From: Rhodopseudomonas palustris HaA2
GTDB lineage: Bacteria; Pseudomonadota; Alphaproteobacteria; Rhizobiales; Xanthobacteraceae
DNA length: 64,000 bases
NCBI RefSeq assembly: GCF_000013365.1
Contig: NC_007778.1
Coordinates: forward strand, 2,170,001-2,234,000
Direction: 5' to 3'
How positions within the stretch are numbered: position 1 is the first letter of the stretch; each line of letters begins with the position of its first letter. The notes under the pieces were generated by a model. The model had not been told where the DNA came from. It made no database searches and worked only from the letters and a program-made list of their open reading frames with translations. Shown one piece after another: positions 16,730-25,940 of the stretch. The position numbers and the translations under genes were made by a program.

Positions 16730-17905
16730 ATGTTCCTTCAATTCTTCACGTCGCTGCGCGACGCTCAGGTCCCGGTCACGCTCCGCGAATATCTGACGCT
16801 GATGGAGGCGCTCGACGCCGATCTCGCGGATCAGAGCGTGGAGAATTTCTACTATCTGTCACGCGCCGCCCTGGTGAAGGACGAGCGCAATCTCGATAAG
16901 TTCGATCGGGTGTTCGGCAGCGTGTTCAAGGGGCTGGAGAATCTGCTCGACGCCATGGAGAAGGCGGAGATTCCGGCCGAGTGGCTGAAAAAGCTGGCCG
17001 AGAAATATCTCACCGAGGAAGAGAAGAAGCAGATCGAGGCGATGGGCTGGGACAAGCTCATGGAGACGCTGAAGAAGCGCCTCGAGGAGCAGAAGAAGCG
17101 ACACCAGGGCGGCAACAAGTGGATCGGCACCGCCGGAACCTCGCCGTTCGGCGCCGAGGGCTACAATCCGGAAGGCGTTCGGATCGGGCAGGAGAAGAGC
17201 CGCCATCAGCGCGCGGTCAAGGTGTGGGACAAGCGCGAGTTCAAGGATCTCGACGGCAATGTCGAGCTCGGCATCCGCAACATCAAGGTGGCGCTACGCC
17301 GCCTGCGCAAATTCGCCCGCACCGGCGCGCCGGACGAACTCGATCTCGACACCACGATCCGCGAAACCGCCAATCACGGATATCTCGACGTGCACATGCG
17401 GCCGGAACGGCGCAACGCCGTCAAGGTGCTGGTGTTCTTCGACATCGGCGGATCGATGGATTCGCACGTCGCCCAGGTCGAGGAGCTGTTCTCGGCGGCG
17501 AAGAGCGAATTCAAGCACATGGAATATTTCTACTTCCACAACTGCCTCTATGAAGGCGTGTGGAAGCAGAACAAGCGGCGCTTCACCGACCGCACGCCGA
17601 CCTGGGACGTGCTGCACAAATTCCCGCACGACTACAAGGTCGTGTTCGTCGGCGACGCCTCGATGTCGCCTTACGAGATCATGGTGCCGGGCGGCTCGGT
17701 CGAGCACGTCAACGAGGAGGCCGGCTCGGTCTGGCTCGACCGGGTACTGCGGACCTATCCGCACGCCGTCTGGCTCAATCCGGTGGCGCAGCGGCATTGG
17801 GACTACTCGGAATCGACCACGATCATTCGCCGCCTGTTCTCGGATCGGATGTATCCGATCACGATCGAGGGCCTGGAAGGCGCGATGCGGGAGTTGGTTC
17901 GCTAA
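16730..17905 (+). CDS. CoxE-like VWA domain protein
   Basis: The product is a 391-residue cytoplasmic protein of the CoxE/VWA class. A helical, Glu/Lys-rich N-terminal region (about 1-130, with a charged coiled coil at 95-125) precedes a C-terminal von Willebrand A domain from about 225. The metal site reads D238-I-G240-G-S242, with Gly instead of the first Ser of DxSxS, a common variant in this family. Such proteins work with MoxR ATPases; the one at 13313-14155 is the nearest candidate. The ATG at 16730 gives the family-typical start MFLQFFTSLR; the longer frame from 16538 overlaps the divergent promoter region. Confidence 0.9.
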   Translation: MFLQFFTSLRDAQVPVTLREYLTLMEALDADLADQSVENFYYLSRAALVKDERNLDKFDRVFGSVFKGLENLLDAMEKAEIPAEWLKKLAEKYLTEEEKKQIEAMGWDKLMETLKKRLEEQKKRHQGGNKWIGTAGTSPFGAEGYNPEGVRIGQEKSRHQRAVKVWDKREFKDLDGNVELGIRNIKVALRRLRKFARTGAPDELDLDTTIRETANHGYLDVHMRPERRNAVKVLVFFDIGGSMDSHVAQVEELFSAAKSEFKHMEYFYFHNCLYEGVWKQNKRRFTDRTPTWDVLHKFPHDYKVVFVGDASMSPYEIMVPGGSVEHVNEEAGSVWLDRVLRTYPHAVWLNPVAQRHWDYSESTTIIRRLFSDRMYPITIEGLEGAMRELVR

Positions 17906-17944
17906 CCCGAGCTGCTATCAATCAAGAACGAGGGATCCGAGGGA

Positions 17945-18370
17945 ATGCCCCAGACCATCACGCGCGGCATCAAGGCGCTGCTCGACGAGGCCAACGCGCA
18001 GATCGAGACGATCGGCATTGCCGACGCGGTCGCGCTGCACAAGGCCGGCCCGGCCAGCGACGTGGTGATCGTCGACATCCGCGATCCGCGCGAGATCGAA
18101 CGCGACGGCCGCATCCCGGGATCATTCGCCTGCACCCGCGGCATGCTGGAATTCTGGATCGATCCGGAAAGCCCCTATGCCAAGCCGGTGTTTCAGGGCG
18201 ACAAGAAATTCGTGTTCTATTGCGCCGGGGGCCTTCGCTCGGCGCTGGCGGCGAAGACCGCGCAGGACATGGGGTTGAAGCCGGTGGCGCATATCGAAGG
18301 CGGCTTCGCCGCCTGGCGCGACGCCGGCGGGCCGGTCGAGGCCTGGGTGCCGAAAAAGCCGAAAGGCTGA
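17945..18370 (+). CDS. rhodanese-like domain protein
   Basis: The product is a 141-residue single rhodanese domain with an N-terminal helix. VIVDIRDPREIERDGRIPGS lies at about 41-60, and the active-site loop FYCAGGLRSA (Cys93) carries a persulfide-type cysteine. EGGFAAWRDAGGPVE is the usual C-terminal helix block. It would accept or transfer sulfane sulfur in the cytoplasm. It begins 39 nt after the CoxE-like gene, and a second sulfurtransferase gene follows 114 nt downstream, suggesting a small sulfur-handling group. Specific partner unknown. Confidence 0.9.
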   Translation: MPQTITRGIKALLDEANAQIETIGIADAVALHKAGPASDVVIVDIRDPREIERDGRIPGSFACTRGMLEFWIDPESPYAKPVFQGDKKFVFYCAGGLRSALAAKTAQDMGLKPVAHIEGGFAAWRDAGGPVEAWVPKKPKG

Positions 18371-18484
18371 GCCGCGATCGGCGCGCGCGGACTTGACCGG
18401 CGTCGCTGTTTTCTCAATGACGATGCCGCGCCGCAGAGTTTCCGGCGATGTTGTGTTTCATTCGCCTGCGGCGGAGACTTCCCG

Positions 18485-19342
18485 ATGACTGCCATTGAAG
18501 ATCCGTTGGTCTCCACCGATTGGCTTGCCGCGCATCTCGGCGATCCCCAGGTCAAGGTGCTCGACGCCTCGTTCAAGATGCCGGGCGTGCTGCCGCGGCC
18601 CGGCGACGATTATCTCGCGGCGCACATTCCCGGCGCGGTGTATTTCGACGTCGAGGAAGTCTGCGACCGCGCCGATGCGCGGCCGCATATGTATCCGGAC
18701 GCGGCGCAGTTCGCGCGCGACGTCGCGGCGATGGGCGTCTCGTCTGGCGATACCGTAGTCGTCTACGATGCCGGCGGCTGGGTCGCAGCGCCCCGGGCGT
18801 GGTGGATGTTCCTGTCTTTCGGCCACGCCGACGTTCGCATCCTCGAGGGCGGCCTGAAGAAGTGGCAGGCGGAAGACCGGCCGACCGAGTCAGGAAAGCC
18901 GTCGCCGAAGCCGGGCGTCTTCACCGCAACGCTCGATCCGACCTATCTACGCAGCAAGGAGCAGTTGGTCGCCAATTTCGACAGCGGCGCCGAGCAGGTG
19001 ATCGACGCTCGTGCCGCCGATCGGTTCGAGGGCCGCGTGCCGGAGCCGCGCCCCGGCCTGCGCGCGGGCCATATCCCGGGCAGCCGCAATCTGCCTTACA
19101 ACGAACTGTTCGACGCCGCGACCGGGCTGATGAAGTCACGCGATGAGTTGCGGAAGGCTTTCGTCCGGGCCGGCGTCGATCTCGACGGCCCGATCGTCAC
19201 CAGTTGCGGCTCGGGCGTGTCGGCGCTGGTGTTGACGCTGGCATTGTACCGGCTCGGCGTCCGCGGCACCGCGCTGTACGACGGCTCTTGGTCGGAGTGG
19301 GGGATGCCGGATGGTCCGCCGATCGCGACGGGGCCGGCTTAG
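18485..19342 (+). CDS. sseA: 3-mercaptopyruvate sulfurtransferase-type protein
   Basis: The 285-residue protein has two rhodanese domains. The first (about 1-135) is the inactive, structural one. The second carries the catalytic loop CGSGVSA at Cys241, the Gly/Ser pattern typical of 3-mercaptopyruvate sulfurtransferases rather than thiosulfate rhodaneses (CRKGVTA). Linker residues GRVPEPRPGLRAGHIPGSRNLPY also fit. It would move sulfur from 3-mercaptopyruvate to thiols or cyanide. No signal peptide is present. The start ATG 18485 follows GGAGACTTCCCG. Its position after another rhodanese gene supports a shared sulfur role, but no operon proof exists. Confidence 0.9.
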   Translation: MTAIEDPLVSTDWLAAHLGDPQVKVLDASFKMPGVLPRPGDDYLAAHIPGAVYFDVEEVCDRADARPHMYPDAAQFARDVAAMGVSSGDTVVVYDAGGWVAAPRAWWMFLSFGHADVRILEGGLKKWQAEDRPTESGKPSPKPGVFTATLDPTYLRSKEQLVANFDSGAEQVIDARAADRFEGRVPEPRPGLRAGHIPGSRNLPYNELFDAATGLMKSRDELRKAFVRAGVDLDGPIVTSCGSGVSALVLTLALYRLGVRGTALYDGSWSEWGMPDGPPIATGPA

Positions 19343-19354
19343 GCCTAGCCCGCC

Positions 19355-20362
19355 TCAGGTCGGCGGCAGGCCGAACGGCGATTCCTCGGAAGACGGCCGG
19401 GCGACGACCGGACGCCGGCGCCGCTCCTCGGCCTGACGGCGCCGATTGATCTTGCTCCTGGTCTTCGCCGGCTTGTCGGCCTTCGGCTGCATCACCTTCG
19501 GCTGTTCAGCTTTCGATGCCGGATCGCCGATCGACCCGGTCGATTCCGGGTCGGCTGGCTTGGCGGCCGGATCGACAGTCGCCGCGGAGCCTGACCCGGC
19601 CGGTTGACCGGGTGACTGTACGATCGGTTTGATGGTGGGCCGCGGGTCGCGCTTCGGCGTCGGGATCGGGCCGGTGAGCGCGGTGACCTGCGGCAGATCA
19701 TTCGCTGCGGGGGCGCTGTCGGCCGGCTGCGGCGTCGCGGTTTCGACGGAGGCGGCGGCTGGGAGCTGTTCGGTCGCCGTTGCAGTGGGCTTTTCAGCTT
19801 CCACCCTGGCGGCTTCCGAGTGGGCGGGCTCGGGCTTCGCCGCGGTGTCGATGGCGCTCGCGGTTGCAGACGGCTCCGACGTTGCCGCTGGCGCCATTGC
19901 AGGTTGTTGGTTGGCGCCTGGCTGTGCGTCCTGCTCGGCCACGACCGATCCTGCCGCCGGCCCGGCGGTTTGATCGGGGGCTTTGTTGTCTGGAGCCTTC
20001 AGTTCGGCCGCGGGCGGCGTCGCGATCGTGGTGTCCGGCGTAGCCGTCTCGGCGGATTCGGGCACGCTTGTCACGGCGGCTTGTGGCGCCGACTCGGTGG
20101 CCTGAACGGGCGGCGCCGCAATCGACTGTTCGTCGGGCACGACCGGTTCAGCCGCCGGAGGTTCGACCCGCAGCAGGCTGAGGGTCGGCATCGCCGGCTC
20201 GGCCGGCCGGAGGGCGAGCGCGATCTGGGCCGGCCGGCTCGACCGGCCACTGGCGAACTGCTCATGCGCGGCGCGCAATAACGCCGCGGCGCCAAGCCCA
20301 AACACCAGCATCGAAACCGCAAGCACGACCGCCGCGAAAAGGAACCGGACTCCGGGAAGCAT
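19355..20362 (-). CDS. membrane-anchored Ala/Pro-rich protein, unknown function
   Basis: The 335-residue product starts with a single hydrophobic anchor (about residues 5-30, FLFAAVVLAVSMLVFGLGAA) followed by a long low-complexity Ala/Pro/Glu/Thr region. It ends in a strongly basic stretch (KTRSKINRRRQAEERRRR) and ESPFGLPPT. It probably spans or projects into the periplasm. The open frame continues far upstream past 22 kb without a stop, but the ATG at 20362 begins the hydrophobic anchor and has GGAATG upstream. It converges with the sulfurtransferase gene. Family not recognised; such proteins are usually conserved only among close relatives. Confidence 0.65.
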   Translation of the reverse strand: MLPGVRFLFAAVVLAVSMLVFGLGAAALLRAAHEQFASGRSSRPAQIALALRPAEPAMPTLSLLRVEPPAAEPVVPDEQSIAAPPVQATESAPQAAVTSVPESAETATPDTTIATPPAAELKAPDNKAPDQTAGPAAGSVVAEQDAQPGANQQPAMAPAATSEPSATASAIDTAAKPEPAHSEAARVEAEKPTATATEQLPAAASVETATPQPADSAPAANDLPQVTALTGPIPTPKRDPRPTIKPIVQSPGQPAGSGSAATVDPAAKPADPESTGSIGDPASKAEQPKVMQPKADKPAKTRSKINRRRQAEERRRRPVVARPSSEESPFGLPPT

Positions 20363-20833
20363 CTCGGGTTCATTCCGTCTTCGGCGACCATCGCGCGAAG
20401 ACACTTGAGCAACACCAACGCGGTGACCACACGGGCTCTGTTCGACGGTAACGCGATGCGCACTGCGAATCAGAGCAGATCGAGAATAGCGCAATGGATT
20501 CACAGTGCCGTGCGAAAATTTCAGGGACTCGTCTTGTCGCTGCGCGATCGTTTGCGATGCGGATACAGCGACCACGGCGCTGCCGCGCGCGGGATCCGGC
20601 CCGGATATCGCTCGTGCGGCGGAGGCGCCGAAATATCGCGCAATAACCGGAAAGCCTGCACAAAGCGCCCCGCGGATTGGACCTCGCCGCATCGAAGACG
20701 CGACAAATGCAGCACAGACCTTCAAATACCGTCGAATTTGGCGTGAATGTGCCGGTCTTGTCTTGAATGTGCCGCGATCCTGCGGCATCTGCCCATGAGC
20801 GATCCGGTCTCGGCTGCGGTTTACAAACGGGCG
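20363..20833. other. divergent intergenic region
   Basis: This 471-base stretch lies between the anchored Ala/Pro-rich gene (minus) and the L,D-transpeptidase gene (plus), so it must hold two promoters. No open frame with a credible ribosome site or family match was found. A short tandem TTGAATGTGCCG-like motif (near 20742 and 20763) is the only repeat seen. Confidence 0.5.
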
Positions 20834-22054
20834 ATGATGAACAATCGAATCTTGACGTTGTTGGCGACGGTTGCGGCGATCTCGGCCGGAACGTCGGTGG
20901 TGCACGCGCAAAACTATCCGTCTGCGCCCGGATCCTATGTAACGCCGGCGCCGGGCGATTATCGCCAGGAGATGCCGAATTTTGACAATGTCGACGACGA
21001 GGATGGCATCGGATCCTCTGCGGCGCTGCCGCCGCCGGGTTTGGTGACCTCGCCGGACGATCCGCGCTACGGACGTCCCTCGAGCGCGCCGGTCTATTCC
21101 GATCGCGCTCCCGTGCCGCAGGGCCCGGTGATGTCGCCGGACGACCCGCGCTATGGTCGCCCGATGGGCGCCCCGCCGGTCTACTCGGAGCGCGCTCCGG
21201 TGCCCCAGGGGCCGGTGATGTCGCCCGATGATCCGCGCTACGGCCGGCCCGCCGGTCCGCCGTCGGTGATCTACTCCAATCGCGGCGACGGTTCGCTGCG
21301 CCCGCCCGAGGGTGTTGCCGGCGCCGGACAGCCGGGCGTTCCCCAGGTCGCGACCGGCTCGGTCCCAGCGGCTCCGCAGATCGGCGCCGACGGCCGGCCG
21401 CTTCAGGTGGCGGCGCTGCCGCCCGAGGAGCAGCCGGACGCCGATCAAGAATTCCAGTTGCCGCAACATCTGCGCCGGCAGGAGGTTGCGTTCCCGACCA
21501 AGGAGCCGGCCGGCACCATCGTGGTCGATACCGGCAACACCTATCTGTATTACATACTCGGCAACGGCCGCGCCATGCGCTATGGCGTCCGCGTCGGGCG
21601 CGACGGTTTCACCTGGAACGGCGTACAGAAAGTCAGCCGCAAGGCGGAGTGGCCGGATTGGCATCCGCCGACCGAGATGATCGAGCGCCAGCCCTATCTG
21701 CCGCGCTTCATGGCTGGCGGCCCCGGCAATCCGATGGGCGCGCGGGCGATGTATCTCGGCTCGACGGTGTACCGAATCCACGGCACCAATCAGCCTTCGA
21801 CCATCGGCAAGTTCGTGTCGTCGGGCTGCATCGGCATGCTGAACGACGACGTCAGCGACCTGTTCGAGCGCGTCAAGGTCGGCACCCGCGTCGTCGTGTT
21901 GCCGGGCGGCGCGCCGCCCACGCCGACCGCGAGTGCCCAGTCGCCGCAGCCGGTTGCATCGGCCCAGCCGCCGCAGCAATCGCTGCAGATGTCCGTTCCC
22001 GGAACGCAGCCGACATCGGTGGCGCCGCTGCCGCCCCCCGTGACGATCCGCTGA
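20834..22054 (+). CDS. L,D-transpeptidase (ErfK/YbiS family) with N-terminal repeats
   Basis: The 406-residue exported enzyme has a signal peptide (MMNNRILTLLATVAAISAG, cleavage near AQN), a Pro-rich linker with three copies of a V-x-SPDDPRYGRP motif (about residues 70-145), then the YkuD catalytic domain. The active motif is HGTNQPSTIGKFVSSGCIGM with catalytic Cys332. It would make 3-3 cross-links in peptidoglycan or attach proteins to it. Two adjacent ATGs (20834, 20837) are possible. The C-terminal 45 residues are Pro/Gln-rich. A paralogue without the repeats is encoded at 62853-63554. A strong terminator follows at 22071. Confidence 0.9.
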   Translation: MMNNRILTLLATVAAISAGTSVVHAQNYPSAPGSYVTPAPGDYRQEMPNFDNVDDEDGIGSSAALPPPGLVTSPDDPRYGRPSSAPVYSDRAPVPQGPVMSPDDPRYGRPMGAPPVYSERAPVPQGPVMSPDDPRYGRPAGPPSVIYSNRGDGSLRPPEGVAGAGQPGVPQVATGSVPAAPQIGADGRPLQVAALPPEEQPDADQEFQLPQHLRRQEVAFPTKEPAGTIVVDTGNTYLYYILGNGRAMRYGVRVGRDGFTWNGVQKVSRKAEWPDWHPPTEMIERQPYLPRFMAGGPGNPMGARAMYLGSTVYRIHGTNQPSTIGKFVSSGCIGMLNDDVSDLFERVKVGTRVVVLPGGAPPTPTASAQSPQPVASAQPPQQSLQMSVPGTQPTSVAPLPPPVTIR

Positions 22055-22070
22055 CATCGAGAAGCTCGCC

Positions 22071-22106
22071 AAAAAGCCCGCGCAGAGCGATCTGCGCGGG
22101 CTTTTT
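22071..22106. terminator. bidirectional intrinsic terminator
   Basis: A perfect 16-bp stem (22071-22086 with 22091-22106) around a GCGA loop starts with five A and ends with five T, so it gives a T-run on either strand. It lies between the convergent L,D-transpeptidase gene and the small gene at 22140 and would end transcription of both. Confidence 0.9.
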
Positions 22107-22139
22107 GCTGAGGTCGATCGGCCGGCTTCGCGGTGAGCT

Positions 22140-22349
22140 TCAGATCTGGCGCGGCGGTTTGCCGTGGCCGTGCTTGGCACGCCAGGCTGGACCGGGGCCG
22201 CGCATGTAGTGCAATTCGGGGCGATAGGGTTTGAACGCCTGGACGAAGAACTGGCCCCAGAATTCGCGGATCTCGCTGATCCATCCGTGGCGGCGCGGCT
22301 CGCCGATGGCTTCGCGCTGGACAGGCGCTTGCGATGTGAGGCTTGCCAT
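22140..22349 (-). CDS. small basic hypothetical protein
   Basis: The 69-residue protein starts MASLTSQAPVQREAIG after a strong GGGGGAG site, which sets the start at 22349 rather than 22400. It carries Trp and aromatic residues (WISEIREFWGQFFVQAF) and a basic end HGHGKPPRQI. No export signal. The family is not recognised. It shares the bidirectional terminator at 22071 with its convergent neighbour. Confidence 0.65.
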   Translation of the reverse strand: MASLTSQAPVQREAIGEPRRHGWISEIREFWGQFFVQAFKPYRPELHYMRGPGPAWRAKHGHGKPPRQI

Positions 22350-22584
22350 GGGGCTCCCCCTGCGGTCTGCCATTGCGGCGGGAAGGGCGCACCGGCGCAT
22401 CCTTCACGGCCAGTGTTGGCCGGGGTCATTAAGACTTTGTGCGAATTGTCCTGATTTGGGCTCAATGGCGCGGGCAGGCTGAATCATTGCTTAACGTCGC
22501 GCCTGCTCGGGTTGCCCTTTGCCGGACGCACCGTTACATCAACCTCGACCAATTCCCCCGCACGCATCGCTTTCAAGGACGCCG

Positions 22585-24234
22585 ATGGCTCGCCAGTTCG
22601 TTTACTTCATGCAGGGCCTGACCAAGGCCTATCCGACCCGCAAGGTGCTGGATAACGTCCATTTGTCGTTCTATCCCGACGCCAAGATCGGCGTGCTCGG
22701 CGTCAACGGCGCCGGCAAATCGACCCTGCTGAAGATCATGGCGGGGATCGACAAGGAATACACCGGCGAGGCCTGGGTCGCCGACGGCGCCCGCGTCGGC
22801 TATCTCGAACAGGAACCGCAGCTCGATGCCGCGCTGAACGTGCGCGAGAACGTCATGCTCGGCGTCGCCAAGCAGAAGGCGATCCTCGATCGCTACAACG
22901 AGCTGGCGATGAACTACTCCGAGGAAACCGCCGACGAGATGACGGCGCTGCAGGACCAGATCGAGTCCGCCGGGCTGTGGGATCTCGACAGCCAGGTCGA
23001 TCAGGCGATGGACGCGCTGCGCTGCCCGCCGGACGACGCCGACGTCACCAAGCTGTCGGGCGGCGAGCGCCGCCGCGTCGCGCTGTGCAAGCTGCTGCTC
23101 GACCGGCCCGAACTGCTGCTGCTGGACGAGCCGACCAACCATCTCGACGCCGAGAGCGTGTCGTGGCTCGAGAACCATCTGCGCAATTATCCGGGTGCGA
23201 TCCTGATCGTCACCCATGATCGCTACTTCCTCGACAACGTCACGTCCTGGATCCTCGAACTCGACCGCGGCAAGGGCATTCCCTACGAGGGCAATTACTC
23301 GTCCTGGCTGGTGCAGAAGCAGAAGCGGCTGCTGCAGGAGGGGCGCGAGGACGCGGCCCATCAGAAGACGCTGGAGCGCGAGCAGGAGTGGATCGCCTCA
23401 TCGCCCAAGGCTCGGCAGGCCAAGTCCAAGGCGCGCTACCAGCGCTACGATGAACTGCTCGCCAAGGCCAGCGAGAAGCAGACCCAGACCGCGCAGATCA
23501 TCATCCCGGTGGCCGAGCGGCTCGGCAACAACGTCGTCGAGTTCGACCACCTGACCAAGGGCTTCGGCGACAAGTTGCTGATCGACGATCTGACCTTCAA
23601 GCTGCCGCCCGGCGGCATCGTCGGCGTGATCGGCCCGAACGGCGCCGGCAAGACCACATTGTTCCGGATGATCACCGGGCAGGAGAAGCCCGACGGCGGC
23701 ACCATCACCGTCGGCGAGACCGTGCATCTCGGCTATGTCGATCAGTCGCGCGACAGCCTCGACGCCAAGAAGACGGTGTGGGAGGAGATTTCCGGCGGCA
23801 ACGAGCAGATCCTGCTCGGCAAGAAGGAAGTCAATTCGCGCGGCTATTGCTCGTCGTTCAATTTCAAGGGCGGCGACCAGCAGAAGAAGGTCGGCTCACT
23901 GTCGGGCGGTGAGCGCAACCGCGTCCACCTCGCCAAGATGCTGAAGTCGGGCGCCAACGTGCTGCTGCTCGACGAACCGACCAACGACCTCGACGTCGAC
24001 ACGCTGCGCGCGCTCGAAGAGGCGCTGGAGGATTTCGCCGGCTGCGCCGTGATCATCAGCCATGACCGCTGGTTCCTCGACCGCATCGCCACGCATATCC
24101 TGGCGTTCGAGGACGACAGCCATGTCGAGTGGTTCGAGGGTAACTTCCAGGACTACGAGAAGGACAAGATGCGGCGGCTGGGGCAGGACGCCATCATCCC
24201 GCACCGCGCGAAGTACAAGAAGCTGACGCGTTGA
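22585..24234 (+). CDS. ettA: ABC-F energy-dependent translational throttle protein EttA
   Basis: The 549-residue protein has two ABC ATPase domains and no membrane segments. Walker A motifs are GVNGAGKST (39-47) and GPNGAGKTT (about 352-360), with signature [15 protein letters not shown] in the first and [15 protein letters not shown] in the second. Both Walker B segments read LLLDEPTN. The linker near 240-310 is charged and helical, as in ABC-F proteins, and overall length and order match EttA, which binds the ribosomal E site and gates entry to elongation by ATP/ADP ratio. The start follows AAGGAC; the upstream in-frame extension to 22519 lacks support. Confidence 0.95.
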   Translation: MARQFVYFMQGLTKAYPTRKVLDNVHLSFYPDAKIGVLGVNGAGKSTLLKIMAGIDKEYTGEAWVADGARVGYLEQEPQLDAALNVRENVMLGVAKQKAILDRYNELAMNYSEETADEMTALQDQIESAGLWDLDSQVDQAMDALRCPPDDADVTKLSGGERRRVALCKLLLDRPELLLLDEPTNHLDAESVSWLENHLRNYPGAILIVTHDRYFLDNVTSWILELDRGKGIPYEGNYSSWLVQKQKRLLQEGREDAAHQKTLEREQEWIASSPKARQAKSKARYQRYDELLAKASEKQTQTAQIIIPVAERLGNNVVEFDHLTKGFGDKLLIDDLTFKLPPGGIVGVIGPNGAGKTTLFRMITGQEKPDGGTITVGETVHLGYVDQSRDSLDAKKTVWEEISGGNEQILLGKKEVNSRGYCSSFNFKGGDQQKKVGSLSGGERNRVHLAKMLKSGANVLLLDEPTNDLDVDTLRALEEALEDFAGCAVIISHDRWFLDRIATHILAFEDDSHVEWFEGNFQDYEKDKMRRLGQDAIIPHRAKYKKLTR

Positions 24235-24240
24235 GGCGCG

Positions 24241-24642
24241 TCAGTCCGGCGTGATCAAAGCAACGTCCGGGAAGTAGCTGTGGTAGCGGCCGGTATCGCG
24301 CGTCAGGATGGGAATTCCCGCGGCAGACGCGTGCGCGCCGATGAAGAAATCAGCCAGAATGCTGGTTCGAACGCCGCCGGCGCGGCGATAGTCGCTGAAC
24401 ACCCGGCCGGCGATATGCAAAGCCGGTTTGGAGAGCCACTCGAAGTCGAGGTCCAGATTTTCGACAACGGCATCGAGCGCGCTCTGGCTCGCATATCGGC
24501 TCGCCAGTTCAGCGTAGATGATCTCGTTGATCAAGAGTGGGCCGTGCTGAGACTGCTGTCGGAGCGCCTTAGTCGACCACAGCTGCCAAGTCTGATCCAT
24601 CGACAGAATATCGATCAGAACATTGGTGTCGACCAGCGTCAC
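24241..24642 (-). CDS. vapC: PIN domain toxin, VapC-like
   Basis: The 133-residue PIN-domain ribonuclease has acidic active-site residues at Asp5 (MTLVDTNVLID), Glu45 (IIYAELASRY), Asp98 (TSILADFFIG) and Asp116 (ILTRDTGRY). In VapBC systems this nuclease cuts specific RNAs when freed from its antitoxin. Its ATG overlaps the TGA of the upstream AbrB-type antitoxin gene by 4 nt, the usual antitoxin-first arrangement. It is convergent with ettA. All four acidic residues are present, so activity is likely; the RNA target is unknown. Confidence 0.9.
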   Translation of the reverse strand: MTLVDTNVLIDILSMDQTWQLWSTKALRQQSQHGPLLINEIIYAELASRYASQSALDAVVENLDLDFEWLSKPALHIAGRVFSDYRRAGGVRTSILADFFIGAHASAAGIPILTRDTGRYHSYFPDVALITPD

Positions 24643-24893
24643 TTCTTGTAGTCGTCCGCGGGATCGCCGCGCAATTCGCGCATAATCTCGTCCGTGTTGC
24701 CGCGGATCGGATAGCGCTTCGCGATCGATTGCAGTTTTGTCAGGTACTCACGCTCCGAGCCGGATTTTCCAATGTAGATCCCGCCCGACGCGGTGTTGCG
24801 GATTTCGACCTTGTCACCGGGTTTGATGCCGGCTGTATCCCGCACCTTTTTCGGCAGAGTGACTTGCCCCTTGATGGTGACGGTCGAACTCAT
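24639..24893 (-). CDS. vapB: AbrB/MazE-type antitoxin, VapB-like
   Basis: The 84-residue protein has an N-terminal swapped-hairpin AbrB DNA-binding domain: STVTIKGQVTLPKKVRDTAGIKPGDKVEI. The C-terminal tail would wrap the toxin. The start at 24893 fits the family; the longer frame to 24962 crosses the operator. It should neutralise the PIN toxin encoded 4 nt into its stop codon and repress its own promoter. A GTATTACT/AGTAATAC inverted repeat lies directly upstream at 24904-24930, consistent with autoregulation. Confidence 0.9.
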   Translation of the reverse strand: MSSTVTIKGQVTLPKKVRDTAGIKPGDKVEIRNTASGGIYIGKSGSEREYLTKLQSIAKRYPIRGNTDEIMRELRGDPADDYKK

Positions 24894-24903
24894 GCTGAAC
24901 CTC

Positions 24904-24930
24904 GTATTACTCTTTGCAAAAAAGTAATAC
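24904..24930. promoter_or_regulatory. inverted-repeat operator of the vapBC-type pair
   Basis: Arms GTATTACT (24904-24911) and AGTAATAC (24923-24930) form an 8-bp perfect inverted repeat with an 11-base AT-rich spacer. It begins 11 bases upstream of the antitoxin start codon, where an AbrB-type antitoxin or toxin-antitoxin complex would bind. Confidence 0.7.
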
Positions 24931-25050
24931 TCAAGCGCCGGACTGTCAACTCGGCTTTCCAAGGGGGCCTGGGCAGATGCGCAGCCTCAGTTGCAAAATC
25001 CCGCCGGATCAATAGGTTTCCAGCCACGCGGGGGCGCGAGGGTGGAGTGG

Positions 25051-25821
25051 ATGGCCGACTGGAGTGCCGAGCAATATCTGAAATTCGAGGACGAGCGCAC
25101 CCGCCCGGCGCGTGAGTTGCTGGCGCAGATCCCTGTGGTCGCGCCCGGTAAGGTCGCCGATCTCGGTTGCGGGCCGGGCAATTCGACGGAGCTCCTGGTC
25201 GAGCGTTGGCCCGATGCGTCCGTGATCGGCGTGGATACCTCCGCCGACATGCTGCGCCAGGCCCGCGAGCGGCTGCCGCAGCAAAAGTTCATCGAGGCCA
25301 ATGTGGCGCATTGGGCGCCGCCGCCGGGCACCGAGGTGCTGTTCGCCAACGCGGTGTTCCAGTGGGTGCCGGATCATCTGAAACACCTCAAGCGGCTGAT
25401 CACGGGACTCGACGAAGGCGGCGTGCTCGCAGTCCAGATGCCCGACAATGTCGACGAGCCGTCGCACGTGATGATGCGCGAGGTCGCATTTCAGGAGCCG
25501 TGGCGGCACCAGCTCTCTCAGGCCGCCGAGCTTCGCGACCTGCTGCCGAAACCGGGCGCCTATTACGACGCCCTGCGGCCGCTGTGCAGCCGTCTGGATA
25601 TCTGGCACACGGTCTACAACCACGTGCTCGACGACGCTGCGGCGATCGTTGAATGGGTCAAGGGCACCGGCCTGCGCCCGTTCATCGACCCGCTCGACCT
25701 GCACGAGCGCAAGGCGTATCTGGCCGCCTATACCGCGCGGGTCGCGGCCGCTTATCCGCCGCAGTCCGACGGCAAAGTTCTGTTACGCTTCCCGCGTATT
25801 TTCATCGTCGCGATCAAGTAA
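25051..25821 (+). CDS. tam: trans-aconitate 2-methyltransferase
   Basis: The 256-residue class I SAM-dependent methyltransferase has the SAM motif [15 protein letters not shown] near residues 35-50, acidic loop GVDTSADML, and post-motif [12 protein letters not shown]. The opening [20 protein letters not shown] and the internal [15 protein letters not shown] block are those of trans-aconitate methyltransferase (Tam), which methylates trans-aconitate to relieve its inhibition of aconitase. The start ATG 25051 follows GTGGAGTGG; the in-frame ATG at 24991 is too far from the family start. The gene is monocistronic by spacing. Confidence 0.92.
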   Translation: MADWSAEQYLKFEDERTRPARELLAQIPVVAPGKVADLGCGPGNSTELLVERWPDASVIGVDTSADMLRQARERLPQQKFIEANVAHWAPPPGTEVLFANAVFQWVPDHLKHLKRLITGLDEGGVLAVQMPDNVDEPSHVMMREVAFQEPWRHQLSQAAELRDLLPKPGAYYDALRPLCSRLDIWHTVYNHVLDDAAAIVEWVKGTGLRPFIDPLDLHERKAYLAAYTARVAAAYPPQSDGKVLLRFPRIFIVAIK

Positions 25822-25940
25822 CGGCCCGCGCATTCGCGAATCGCCAGCTGCGGTTAATCGCCGCTCCCCGGCGTCTCGACAGAATCGCACGGAGTTCCCA
25901 CTTGAGAGGTCCCCGATTTCCCCCGCCTGGAGCTTCCCCC

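Noticed and set aside
20405-20746. A 113-codon plus-strand frame in the divergent gap
   Set aside because: Arg/Ser-rich, no ribosome site and placed where two promoters are expected.
20363-22465. Long N-terminal extension of the anchored Ala/Pro-rich protein on the minus strand
   Set aside because: It runs antisense through the L,D-transpeptidase gene and a terminator; the real start has its own signal anchor at 20362.
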